17,460 bases of DNA from Russula earlei (GCA_025769875.1 JAGFNK010000961.1:1-17460), one strand, 5' to 3'. Positions 1 to 8,601 are shown, counted from the stretch's first letter. Translations and numbers: made by a program. The notes: a model not told the origin generated them from the sequence alone.

Positions 1-73
1 CAGACCCTGGAGTGTTCCATGCTCACAAAGGCAACCACATCCTCATCCTCGCCATACACGTCGACAACTGCGC

Positions 74-783
74 TGTAAGGAGGATTATGGCTGGCCACGA
101 AATCACGTGCGGAAACGCGACGCGACACGACGTGACGCCTATCCTCTCCCTTGCCTCAGCTCGCTTTCATCCCTTGCCAACAGCTGCACACACACACGCA
201 CGCACCCGCGACCTCTCTTGTGCCCAACTTCAAGCCCTTTCTACCAACCACGCGTATGCCAAACGCTCACAAGACACGATTGCGTGCCAGGCTGTCCGCC
301 ACCGACCGCATTGCAGCCCTTGCCACCGACCACGCACCGACCTCACGAGCACGCCTACCACCTCACACCCGACGTCAAGACCCGGACGACCGCATCGCCC
401 ACCCATCGCCATACGCGCATGCACCCCACGCTCCGGCACACGCGACGCGTTTCCGCGTCGAGCCTTTCACGATTGCCTAGACCGCCTCGCCCAGTCTCGA
501 TTGCCTTTCAAGACTCTACTTCCTTTCATCATCTCATTTCCTTTCATTACATGCCCCCTCTTACTACTCCCCTTCTTGTATATAAAACACCTAGCTACCT
601 TGTAGTAAAAAAAAGAGAGAAGTCCAGTGGAATCAGAATCTTTTCCCCCTCATCTGTCCACCTCTGCCTGAACCAGAACGACTGCGCGCGACCACTTGTT
701 CCTCCTCTCCCCCCCTCCTCTACTCTTTCTGCTTGGACCGGTCAGCCTTACGATCTCACTCGCACGTCACCGGACGCGCTACA
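74..783 (+). mobile_element. Solo LTR inserted in Copia A RT
   Basis: A 710-bp segment begins TGTAAG and ends GCTACA, so its termini are TGTA/TACA. It is flanked by GCGC at 70-73 and 784-787; GCGCT is also repeated if the first T is counted with the target. Removing 74-787 puts the Copia RT codons back in frame on both sides, which shows it is an insertion. It has a TATA-like box at 579-586 and no internal coding domain, so it is best read as a solo LTR left by LTR-LTR recombination. Long open frames across it are C-rich and Arg/His/Pro-rich, with no recognisable domain. Family (Gypsy or Copia) is not determined. Confidence 0.82.
579..586 (+). promoter_or_regulatory. TATA-like box of the solo LTR
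   Basis: TATATAAA lies about 200 bp from the LTR 3' end, a usual place for an LTR core promoter, and it fixes the + orientation of the LTR. Activity is not shown. Confidence 0.5.
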
Positions 784-1723
784 GCGCTCTCACAGGCGAT
801 TCACCCGAGTTGATTACTGAATACAAAACAAAACTCAACAGCAAGTACTCACTCACTGATCTAGGGCCCATCCATTGGCTCCTAGGCATCAAAGTGACAC
901 ACAACCAATCCACATGAACCATTTCCCTATCTCAAACGACATACATCAACAGCATCCTCTCACGTTTTGCACTTCAAGACGTGAAGCCGTCTGACACGCC
1001 AATGATCCCAGGAGTGACATACTCCAGGGATAACTGCCCACGCAGCCCAGCTGAACTCGCCCAGATGAGGAAAACGCCGTACAGAGAGGTCATTGGTAGC
1101 CTCATGTATGCCTCTGTCACAACCTGCCCGGACATCACATTTGCCGTGGCAAATCTATTGCAATACCTCAAGAATCTGGGCCACATCCATTGGGAAGCCG
1201 TAAAATGTGTATTCCAATACTTGGCTGGCACCAAGACATACGAGCTAACTTATGGTGGCGAATGTCATGATCTATTAGGGTACACCGATGCAGATGGCGC
1301 AAATCAAGAACATAGGCGTGCCATTTCCGGGCACGCCTTCCTCATTGATGGAGGGGCAGTATCCTGGAGCTCCCGGAAGCAGGAGCTTGTCACTCTTTCC
1401 ACCGCTGAGGCCGAATACGTGGCCACAATGCATGCGGCAAAAGAGGCCATTTGGCTCCAAAGACTCATAGGGGAACTATTTAAAGCACAAAGCCACCCCC
1501 CAACACTCTATTGTGAAACCAGTCAGCGCTCAAGCTCGCCATGAGTGACAACTACCACGTGCAGACCAAGCACATCAATATTCGTTATCACTTTCTATCG
1601 CTGATAAAGTGCTAAAACTAGTCTACTGTCCGACGGATGACATGACCGCGGACGTGTTGACCAAAGCCCTCCCCAAATGGAAGGTGCTTTTTCATGTCTC
1701 CTCTCTGGGATTGTGTCCAGCTT

Positions 1724-1733
1724 GAGAGGGGAG
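1724..1733 (+). other. Polypurine tract of Copia A
   Basis: GAGAGGGGAG overlaps the pol stop codon and directly abuts the TG that opens the LTR at 1734. This is the plus-strand primer position in Ty1/Copia elements. Confidence 0.75.
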
Positions 1734-2049
1734 TGGTGGATTTTGCTCCACCAAAGGCGAAAACGCGTGGAGCGCCTTTGTGGTGCGATGTGCTCCACCT
1801 CTGGGTTTGGAAGGGCCTGGGACAAACTTTTTGGAGACCCCCCCTTCGTGGGGGGACTTTGTCTAATGTGTTTCAGGAATCTTAGCCTCAATCCCATGAC
1901 TGTTCCACTGGCTCCTGATCACTCATGCTAAAAGTCAAAAAGGCAAAACTAATTTACTGTCTCAGATATGGATTGCAGCAAGAAAGTCCTAACTAATGGA
2001 GGACACCATGGAGCTCACCAAATGCAAGCTCGATGCCACGGCTAAAGGC
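1734..2049 (+). repeat. Copia LTR, left part
   Basis: It begins TGGTGGAT immediately after the polypurine tract. The matching LTR end, ATCCAACA, appears at 3294-3301. If the third base is a mutated T, the termini are an 8-bp inverted pair (TGTTGGAT/ATCCAACA). It contains an imperfect stem, CCACCAAAGGCG pairing with CGCCTTTGTGG, near 1753-1787. There are no genes; short open frames here are chance. The LTR is interrupted at 2050 by another LTR-like block. Whether 1734-2049 and 2882-3301 belong to one LTR is an inference. Confidence 0.6.
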
Positions 2050-2283
2050 TGTCAAGACTCACTGTTGAACTATCCAGTTCAAGAGCAAGGGATTAGCTCG
2101 AAGACGAGTCGATAGACGTCTAAGACGGCATGGGCAAGAAGCAGAGTCCAGAGTAGTAACAAAATACCAGAGAGGCACTGTTACTGTGAGAGTCAAGCAG
2201 TCATGCAGAGAAGAGGCCAGGATAGTCACAAGGGGATGGTCCTTAAAGGAGTATCCCAGGGATGGAGAGTGCCGTAAACAAAT

Positions 2284-2303
2284 GGACAGTCTGAAGACTG
2301 TCC
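2284..2303. repeat. Perfect palindrome at the inferred start site of the old LTR
   Basis: GGACAGTCT and AGACTGTCC are separated by GA: 9-bp arms with a 2-nt centre. The minus-strand arm corresponds to the self-primer element of the younger Gypsy copies. Confidence 0.7.
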
Positions 2304-2410
2304 GCTACTTTATTGAGCGCTTAAATACTACAAGAGGACTGCTAAATAGGGAACAAGTCATAACCTTGTTATCAACCACAATAGAGTGATGAGTAAGAAG
2401 TTGGAGTGTG

Positions 2411-2442
2411 CTTACTGAGCATGCTCAGTCATGCTCAGTAAG
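2411..2442. repeat. 13-bp-arm inverted repeat in the old LTR
   Basis: CTTACTGAGCATG and its exact complement CATGCTCAGTAAG are separated by 6 nt. It lies in the presumed U3 and is followed by further GAGTAAG repeats at about 2448 and 2470. It could be a paired protein-binding site or a cruciform; the function is unknown. Confidence 0.75.
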
Positions 2443-2881
2443 CTGCTGAGTAAGAAGGCTTCTCTTGATGAGTAAGAGCCTTCACTGTCCACGTGTTCAC
2501 TGCTTTAGTACACGTGCAAGCACCTGATTCATTTTTCTGTTAGTTAGTTTAGGGCCGGTCATTTGAGGACTTGTAGTTTGGTTCAGGGAATAGTGTTATC
2601 TTATAAGGCCCTTATATAGTTCTATTAGGGTCCTTAGAGTTGACCCTAATACTTCTATTAAGGTCCTTAGTATTGCCTTATAGTTCGTTCTATAGTTATT
2701 AGAGTTGGTCTAATAACGCATTGTAGGGTCTTTGATACTAGGTTAGTGCCTATTGTGGAGCACCTAGGGTCGTTCTAAAGGGTCCCTAAGAAGGCCCTAA
2801 TACTGTCCTTTATTGCTAGAAGGGTTGCCCTTAAGTGGGGCTTGTTGTATGTCAATTGTGCCGAGAATTGCTCGCGTGACA

Positions 2882-3301
2882 ATGCGCAAGCGATATTGTG
2901 GACACCTCTACTCACCCCTTTTGCTCGTGTGAACAGGGTGACACCATAGAGGCTGGGTTTCCTCCTATAAGGAAGGGTCCTTCAAGGGCCCTCTCCAGAG
3001 AATGGTTCATGACAAAGGCCACAAAGGCAATACTATTTACTTGACCCTCGAAATTTTCCTTACTGTCTCATAAAACTTACGATCAAGTATTTGCAAATAT
3101 CGTACACACAGAATGTACTTAAAAAAGCTTGGAAAACAAGCCACAAAAAATTGAGAGAGAGAGACACAAGTCTCACGTCCTGCGATCCCAAACACCTCTG
3201 TGTGTTTCCTTCAGCTCCTGCTCGCGCATACTGATTGTCGCACCCTCAGACCTTCGCCCTCTTTCTTCACTACTCATTATGTACATAGCCTTCATCCAAC
3301 A
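2882..3301 (+). repeat. Copia LTR, right part, next to Copia B
   Basis: No gene is seen. The block ends ATCCAACA at 3301, a typical Copia LTR 3' end, 131 bp before the Copia B gag ATG. A CCTATAAGG box near 2966-2974 is a possible core promoter. The segment also holds an AT-rich stretch (3050-3150) and a GA run (3153-3164). It can be the rest of the LTR that begins at 1734 or a separate 5' LTR; a TGTTG at about 2844 is an alternative start. Confidence 0.5.
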
Positions 3302-3432
3302 GGTTAGCTTACTAACCTAATATCAGTCTTTCATATACAAGACTGAGCCTTCATCCAACAGATTATGAGACCTGCCTGTCTCTGAAAGCTAAATCACTTC
3401 CATAAACAGTCAACATTTCATAACTACGTAAC
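3302..3432 (+). other. Copia B leader with two hairpins and a direct repeat
   Basis: The 16-bp AGCCTTCATCCAACAG occurs at 3287-3302 and again at 3346-3361. Between the copies are GGTTAG-CTTA-CTAACC (3302-3317) and CAGTCT...AGACTG (3324-3345), both able to form stems. A primer-binding site is expected here; TTATGAGACC at about 3363-3372 is a weak candidate. The 3' end leads straight into the gag ATG. Confidence 0.45.
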
Positions 3433-5146
3433 ATGAGTTCCTCAGCATCATCCCCAGCACCTTCATCCTCAAAAGGAAAGAGCTCTCCCACAGGTGGAGC
3501 CATGGGAAAAATGGGCAGAACCAAACTCCAACGTCATGACGTGCTGATCCTTCAAGACAGTGCAGATGAATATGCTGACTGGAAGGGAGTAGTGGAGGCA
3601 ATATTTGAAGCAACAGATCTGTTAAACATCGTAAACAGAACTGAAAAGAAACCGGATGCAAATGTCGACCCCGATGCTGCCACCGACTGGATGGCAAGGG
3701 ACCGTGCAAGTGCATGCCCAAATCTTTATGTCCGTACTGAGGGCACGCTCTCAAAACAATACTTGGCATAAAGGGTTCCACAGAGTGCTGGAAAAAGCTT
3801 TCAATTCGGTTTGAAGGGCAAGGCGACCAACAAGTCGCACCCACTTACTGTCAGACCTATACCTGACCACTCTCTTGGACACCAAAGCAATGGCTCCCCA
3901 GCTCAAGCACAAAATGCAGCTCGCATGCATGCTCAAAACACTTGGATACCCGATACCTGAAAAACTTCTTGCATGGATGATCATCATTGCACTCCTAGAA
4001 ACATTGGAAACTCATAAAACCATACTGTATTCCATGCCCTCCAACAAGCTCAGTACCGACTATGTCATCGGCCAAATCCTGGCAAACAAACAACACCGGA
4101 TCCACGCAACTGGTACCACTGGAGCGGCCTACTTTGCCAAGGCAGGTAAAAAGGAGAAAAATAAAAACAACCAAAGCAAGAAAAATAACAAAAAGTGCAC
4201 CCACTGCAAGCACAAGGGACATGAAGTAATGGAGTGCTGGAAACTCCATGGGAAACCCACCAAGAAGGTGAAAGTCGCAGCCACTGATGCTAGTGTGCCC
4301 TGGATCACTGATGTCCACATCGCTGACACTCACCAGCACTGCGATCGCCAATGTCCCAGATCCCGACTATGTTATTAGATTATACCATGCAGCTGGGGAC
4401 AATCCTGACCTGACCACCACCCACGCGTTAAAGACCCAGGATGAACTTCGAACAGCCAACCTCAGTAACAGTTGGCTGATCGACTCTGGGGCATCACGCA
4501 TAATGACCTCTCACCATGAATGGTTCAACCAATATACCACTCTCCCAAATCCAACTCAAGTCATGCTTGGAGATAATAGTTCTATTCCTGCAATTGGAGT
4601 TGGCCAAGTACAAGTCCGAATGCATGCAAACAGCACATGGAGCAATGTTATGTTCCACAACGTCCTGCACATTTCAGACTTACACGGAAATCTCTTATCA
4701 GTTTCCCATCTGGCTTGATGTGGTGCAGAAGTGCAATTCCAGAGTCAGACATGTGGCATATATGAACAGAACCAGCTAATATGTGAAGGGTCCCTACACA
4801 GTACACTATATGTCATGGCCATATCCTCCCCCAAGTCCCTGTCCACACACATCGCGACACTGGACTACTTCCCCGTGGAAGGCAACAAGCCATATGCAGT
4901 CGCCCTCACCATGTGCCTCAAAACATCCAAGGCCTCCCTACATGTTTGGCACCGGCATCTCAACCACTTGAATACCGACACCATAACCCGGATGCTGAAG
5001 AAAGGGATGGTGAAAGGAATGGAGATTACCAGAAAGCAACTCACCACCAGTATTTGTGAGCCATGCTTGAAGGGAAAGCAAACGCGCCTCAAAATCTTGA
5101 AGATGATGGAAACATGTGCTGATGTTGTGTTAGGCAACGTCTTCTC
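3433..5146 (+). pseudogene. Ty1/Copia gag, protease and pre-integrase remnant (Copia B)
   Basis: The ATG at 3433 opens a Copia Gag with a Ser/Pro-rich N-terminus and ADEYADWKGVVEAIF-like sequence. The frame shifts near 3765 (a TAA follows at 3769-3771), again near 3845-3875, and again near 4340. Domains in order: UBN2-type Gag; a CCHC zinc knuckle CTHCKHKGHEVMEC near 4195-4236; an aspartic protease with WLIDSGAS near 4471-4494; and the GAG-pre-integrase zinc region WHRHLNHL...CEPCLKGKQ near 4942-5080. An in-frame TGA at 4716-4718 sits where an Arg CGA is likely. The frame is cut at 5146, just after ADVVLGNVFS, by Gypsy copy 1. The integrase core, RT and RNase H should lie beyond the nested insertions, right of the window. 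It is dead. Confidence 0.88.
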
Positions 5147-5648
5147 TGTTATGAACCAAGGCCAGGTCCTGGCCAAAGATTGTCCCATTTCACTCAAGAG
5201 AGACCTCTCTCACTCTGCATTGCCAACTCCTTTCTGTTTCCTGGGCTACCCCTCCTGCAGTACAAGATATCACTATTGCAAAGGCACTATAACACGACCA
5301 GGCACCCATTTCCTAATCGGGTAATCATCGCGTGGCAGCCACATGGTCACCCAGCCACCAAGGACCCAAAACAGTGGCACAAACTCTTAGAAACTGTTGC
5401 ATAACTCATCTGACATCATCAAGGCTCCAATGACATCATGGCTGACTGAGCAACTCCACAATGACCTCATAGGCTCACTAAGCGCTCCACAGTGACATCA
5501 TAATGATGTCATCGCTCCACAATGATCAGTAATGCGCTCAGTAAGCCTGAAACTTGACACAAGCAAGATTATGCCTCTGTAGTCCTATTGGATGGTACCA
5601 AAGGGGTCTAGAATAGTTCCAGTTCTTTGTAATCGACCCTGTACACTG

Positions 5649-5656
5649 TATATAAG
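5649..5656 (+). promoter_or_regulatory. LTR core promoter of copy 1
   Basis: TATATAAG lies 32 nt upstream of A5681. That distance suits a Pol II start, and the predicted transcript would begin at the self-primer AGACTGTCCA. Confidence 0.65.
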
Positions 5657-5680
5657 CCCCAATGAAGCATGGCAGTCATC

Positions 5681-5690
5681 AGACTGTCCA
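5681..5690 (+). other. Self-primer element at predicted RNA 5' end (copy 1)
   Basis: AGACTGTCCA is the exact reverse complement of TGGACAGTCT at 5978-5987. It lies at the predicted transcription start, as in Tf1, where the first nucleotides of the mRNA fold back to prime reverse transcription. Confidence 0.65.
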
Positions 5691-5977
5691 TTTGTGATAC
5701 TCTCATCTTCCTGGGTACTCCCCTGCGACCACTCCGTCTAAAGTCCTCCCTCGTCTTCAAGGTACTCTTCAATGACCACCTTGTTTAAAGCCCCTCGCTG
5801 CACTGGCCTCTACTCTTCGCCTCTGCCTTCTGCAGCACATACCAGTCCCCATCTGGTATCTCCTAGTTGTTTGGCTTGTCCTCTTGTTCAACGCCATTTA
5901 CACCATGTACTGTCTGTTCCAACCCTTGCCCACCTGCTCCTGAGTCCTTAGTGATCAGCAGTACGTGTCTTGACATC

Positions 5978-5987
5978 TGGACAGTCT
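5978..5987 (+). other. Primer-binding site of copy 1
   Basis: TGGACAGTCT lies two bases inside the LTR end (5975). It pairs with ten bases at 5681-5690. A tRNA primer would need an acceptor end of GAGACTGT plus CCA, which I do not recognise. Confidence 0.65.
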
Positions 5988-6021
5988 CTCACCATTCCTG
6001 TATTGACCAGCCAATGCTCAA

Positions 6022-6945
6022 GTGTCCACTCCTAACTCCCCCACTTTGGTTAACACCTCCTTGCGCCTCCCTTCTCCTCTGCAACCTACCCCACGCACTG
6101 CCCTTCACATCCTCACTGAAGACATCAACCCGGTCGACACATCCTCACCCCTCAGCATCTTGTACTCCCCAACAGCCCCACCATTGTCTCCCAGCATTCC
6201 CCAGCCTATCCCAGGCCACTTTGTCCCTGTTGGCACTTCCCCTCCAGCACAGGATGAGCAGCAGCAAGCGGACCGTCCTCCCCTGCCTGAAGGCTTCCTT
6301 GATCGCCCCCCTTGCACAGCATTCTGGTTCCACCCTCATCAATACTTTGTCCTTCCCACCACTAATCGTTCCCATGAGCAGTGGCATCCCCTCCACAACT
6401 TGAACCATCAAGATTATCTGGGATGCATCCCTACCTCAGACCAGTTGAGTCATCGCGCCTTCACAGACACCTACACAACCGCCTTTCATGCATGCATCGT
6501 CCACACTTTTGCTGTGGAACCCTCCAACATTGCCCTTGCCACCGAGTACAATCTAACCCCCTTTGGCATCTGTTCCAATGTCGGGATCTACACCCTGGAT
6601 GCTGACTTCCCCCTTGGACACATTGCATACATTTTTAACACTTCGTTGTTTAGGAAACTTCTTACTTTGCCCGCTGTTTATCGCCCTGCTTACAAGGGCT
6701 CATTTTGCTTATCTATCGTACATGACTTCTTGGACGGACGCCTTGCTTTTGCTTACAGTTACTTACATTTTGAAGAGAACAGTAACCGCGTCTCCTTACG
6801 TCACTATTCGACTTATACAGTCAATACCATCCACTTCAACCCACAGTTACTTCACTTCTGCTTCACACCTCGTATTCCCCCTAACCCTCTCGAAATAATT
6901 GAGAGGTACCATCTCAAAACCATAGATCTTGCACACGGTTCTTAA
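6022..6945 (+). CDS. Leader ORF a of copy 1, unknown function, no ATG start
   Basis: About 307 codons are open from GTG at 6022; the frame opens after a TGA at 6004-6006 and ends at TAA 6943-6945. The protein is Pro/Ser/Thr-rich for about 95 residues, then more globular and aromatic, with FHPHQYFVLP, NLTPFGICSNVGIY and SIVHDFLDGRLAFAY. The second half is about 85-90% identical by eye to ORF a of copy 2. Most differences are Arg to His or Cys, Asp to Asn or Gly to Ser, the expected results of CpG decay. There is no internal Met codon in frame. I recognise no domain, signal peptide or membrane segment. That the frame is open in two diverged copies argues it was coding; how translation would begin is unknown. 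It lies between the primer-binding site and ORF b. Confidence 0.6.
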   Translation: MSTPNSPTLVNTSLRLPSPLQPTPRTALHILTEDINPVDTSSPLSILYSPTAPPLSPSIPQPIPGHFVPVGTSPPAQDEQQQADRPPLPEGFLDRPPCTAFWFHPHQYFVLPTTNRSHEQWHPLHNLNHQDYLGCIPTSDQLSHRAFTDTYTTAFHACIVHTFAVEPSNIALATEYNLTPFGICSNVGIYTLDADFPLGHIAYIFNTSLFRKLLTLPAVYRPAYKGSFCLSIVHDFLDGRLAFAYSYLHFEENSNRVSLRHYSTYTVNTIHFNPQLLHFCFTPRIPPNPLEIIERYHLKTIDLAHGS

Positions 6946-6957
6946 AAAGTAAGAACC
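6937..6957 (+). repeat. Hairpin spanning the ORF a stop codon (copy 1)
   Basis: GGTTCTTA - AAAAG - TAAGAACC: an 8-bp perfect stem containing the TAA of ORF a. It is conserved in copy 2 at 15646-15666. Two AATAAA hexamers follow at 6974-6979 and 6985-6990. Confidence 0.7.
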
Positions 6958-7014
6958 ATCCTTGTAACGCTTCAATAAAGATCAAATAAACCTTTCTTCT
7001 TTGCCTTGACAAAA

Positions 7015-7772
7015 GTGCCTCGAGAATATGCCTTAGAAGAAGACGAAGAAGAAGATGCTATCACCAGACACATCTTGAGCCTAAATCATTATTGAACTTG
7101 GGCCTCCACCGCATTCCCTGTCACCACCTTAACCAACCTACATGATGTACCAGGAATAGAACCACCCCACGAAGACTTTCCTCATCTCATTGTCAAAGAG
7201 TTCCTTGAAGTCTTACCATTTGGACAACTCCTAAGCCACGATGAGCACGCATTATATCTTGAAACCCTTAGTCGACTCCTGCCACCAGCACGACAACAAC
7301 TATTATATTGGCAACTTGCTCAAGCAAAGAACATCCAAGGACAACCAGTTGATTATCAATCCCTGTGCTCTAGTGAATTGAACCTTTGGACCAGAATCAT
7401 CCAGCCACATCACCATCTCATCGTTAATTCTTTGAGGACAGGGTATCGCCTGTTTTACTTGGCTTGGACATACATCAGCTACTATCGTCTCACTGTCCAG
7501 TTCTACCACTTATGCTTCAACAGAATACAAAGGGAAAACCAATCTTACGTCCAACTTGCTGTTGTACCAGGAATACACAACACCTTCAATTGGGAAATGA
7601 ACTCATGGTTATACGACGCAGACTACAATCAACCTTGGGCAATTACCAGCCCAGATGCCTCATATACTGGTCCCCCTGCATACTATTCTGTCCCAGCAAT
7701 CCTAGAAGCCTCAAGTCTTGCCCCCTGACCCCTCACACCAATTCAAACCACCATCCCAACTAGCCAGGAATG
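7015..7772 (+). pseudogene. Leader ORF b of copy 1, broken
   Basis: This is the homologue of copy 2 ORF b (14671-15588) and lies in the same frame as ORF a here. It opens at GTG 7015 (VPREY) with an acidic run EEDEEED, and carries in-frame TGA codons at 7093-7095 and 7726-7728. Both sit where copy 2 has CGA (Arg), so both are CpG-to-TpG changes. The most conserved part, from LNLWTR through GYRLFYLAWTYISYYR to PGIHNTF, is nearly unchanged. The frame is cut at 7772 by copy 2, before the Cys cluster of the intact version. No known domain. Confidence 0.75.
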
Positions 7773-8601
7773 TGTCAAGACACGTACTGCTGATCCGTGT
7801 GGACTCAGGAGCAGGTGGGCAAGGGTCGGAACAGATGGTACGCGGCGTAGGCGGCGTTGAACAAGAGGACGAGCCAAATGACTAAGATATACCAGATGGG
7901 GACTGGTACGTGTAACTGGAGGCAGAGGCGAAGGTTAGAAGCCAGTGCAGCGAGGGGGCTTTAAACAAGGCGGTCGTAGAAGAGTACCTTGGGGACGAGA
8001 GGAGTCTTTAAACTGAGCGGTCGCAGGGGAGTACCCAGGAAGAGGAGAGTATCACAAATGGACAGTCTGACGACTGCCATGCTTCATTGGGGCTTATATA
8101 CAGTGTACAGGGTCGATTACAAAGACCTGGGACTATTCTAGACTCTTTGGTACCATCCAATAGGACTACAGAGGCATAAACTTGCTTGTGTCAAGTTTCA
8201 GGCTTACTGAGCGCATTACTGATCATTGTGGAGCGATGACATCATTATGATGTCACTGTGGAGCGCTTAGTGAGCCTATGAGGTCACTGTGGAGTCGCTC
8301 AGTCAGCTATGATGTCATTGGAGCCTGGATGACGTCAGATGATTTATGCAACAGTTTCTAAGAGTTTGTGCCGCTGTTTCGGGTCCTTGGTGGCTGGGTG
8401 GCCATGTGGCTGCCACGCGATGATTACCCGATTAGGAAACGGGTGCCTGGTCGTGTTATAGTGCCTTTGCAATAGCGATATCTTGCACTGCAGGGGGAAT
8501 AGCCCAGAAAACGGAAGGGAGTTGGTAATGCAAAATGAGAGAGGTCTCTCTTGAGTGAAATAGGACCATCTACGGTCAGGGCCTGGCCTTGGTTCGTAAC
8601 A
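7773..8601 (-). repeat. 3' LTR of copy 2
   Basis: 829 bp, TGTTACGAACC...CTTGACA on the minus strand. From 8045 to 8601 it differs from the 5' LTR at one base; from 7773 to 8044 it differs at about 25 positions including one indel. It contains the TATA-like box (8093-8100, minus), the self-primer copy (8059-8068, minus) and a U3 array of TGACNTCA-type sites. Confidence 0.93.
8237..8337 (-). promoter_or_regulatory. U3 cluster of palindromic TGACNTCA-like sites (3' LTR)
   Basis: A 19-nt palindrome (8237-8255; 9-bp arms TGACATCAT/ATGATGTCA, one-base centre), a GAGGTCACTGTGGAG repeat near 8280, TGATGTCA near 8310 and the exact ATF/CREB consensus TGACGTCA at 8330-8337. Each lies near a copy of GTGGAGCG or a variant. 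In fungi such sites bind bZIP factors, often stress-related. It is a plausible LTR enhancer; binding is not shown. Confidence 0.5.

Larger units (their letters stand above)
1..1725 (+). pseudogene. Ty1/Copia pol remnant (Copia A): RT end and RNase H
   Basis: This is the 3' part of a Copia polyprotein; its 5' part lies left of the window. Bases 3-71 encode the RT catalytic strand, ending HVDNC where the family norm is an Asp-Asp pair, so the second catalytic Asp appears changed to Asn. Bases 74-787 are a later LTR insertion. The frame resumes at 788 with the RT thumb/connection (WLLGIKV near 880), then RNase H (YTDADGANQEHRRAISG near 1280-1330, STAEAEYVA near 1400). Breaks: an in-frame TGA at 915-917, a frameshift near 1511-1516, and another near 1595-1610. 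The frame ends in ADVLTKALPKWK and a TGA at 1723-1725, the usual Copia pol end just before the polypurine tract. It is clearly dead. Family assignment is firm; the exact ancestral frame is inferred. Confidence 0.9.
2050..2881 (-). mobile_element. Old diverged LTR related to the Gypsy family of this window
   Basis: The block begins TGTCAAGACTC and ends CGCGTGACA on the + strand: 832 bp, close to the 828-829 bp of the Gypsy LTRs at 5147, 7773 and 16633. The best local match is around 2255-2303, where GGAGTATCCCAGG and AAATGGACAGTCTGA match the same LTR region in the same order. A TATA-like TATTTAAG (minus strand, about 2323-2330) lies upstream of the AGACTGTCCA element, matching the promoter layout of the young copies. 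I found no convincing target duplication at the ends (AAGGC against ATGCG), so the boundaries are approximate. No coding domain is visible. Confidence 0.5.
5147..5975 (+). repeat. 5' LTR of Gypsy copy 1
   Basis: 829 bp, TGTTATG...CTTGACA. It aligns along its length with the copy 2 LTRs, and its U5 matches the copy 2 5' LTR variant, not the 3' LTR variant (shared TCCTTAGTGATCAGC near the end). CpG sites of copy 2 often appear here as TpG or CpA. The 5-bp flank is TTCTC (5142-5146); the matching right flank is outside the window. Confidence 0.9.
5147..7772 (+). mobile_element. Ty3/Gypsy copy 1, 5' part, decayed
   Basis: It starts TGTTATGAACC at 5147 inside Copia B and runs through a complete 5' LTR, self-priming site, ORF a and most of ORF b. 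At 7772 it is interrupted by the inverted copy 2 of the same family. The last bases, AGGAATG, align with AAGAACG at the same place in copy 2 (14826-14832 complement), so the break is an insertion, not a natural end. Compared with copy 2 it has many CpG-to-TpG or CpA changes, including two Arg-to-stop changes in ORF b. The rest of the element is expected right of 17460. Confidence 0.88.

Noticed and set aside
12..820. Long open frames (up to about 237 codons) across the first 800 bases
   Set aside because: They cross the Copia/LTR junctions. Inside the LTR they are low-complexity Arg/His/Pro/Thr frames caused by C-rich sequence. Only the first 70 bases are real RT coding.
2186..2389. A 67-codon open frame
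   Set aside because: It lies in the diverged LTR, has no domain, and overlaps the inferred promoter and palindrome.
3303..3361. A 59-nt GT...AG intron with TACTAAC in the Copia B leader
   Set aside because: The branch-like motif is only a few bases from the donor and 47 nt from the acceptor, and the ends coincide with a direct repeat. Hairpins explain the sequence as well.
6014..6016. An ATG as the true start of ORF a
   Set aside because: It is out of frame with the conserved part of ORF a in copy 1 and is ACG in copy 2, so it is probably a CpG decay product.
5867..6403. A 178-codon frame starting in the copy 1 LTR
   Set aside because: It is the alternative frame of the Pro/Ser-rich part of ORF a; it ends in sequence better explained by the ORF a frame. 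The internal ATG at 6014 is ACG in copy 2.
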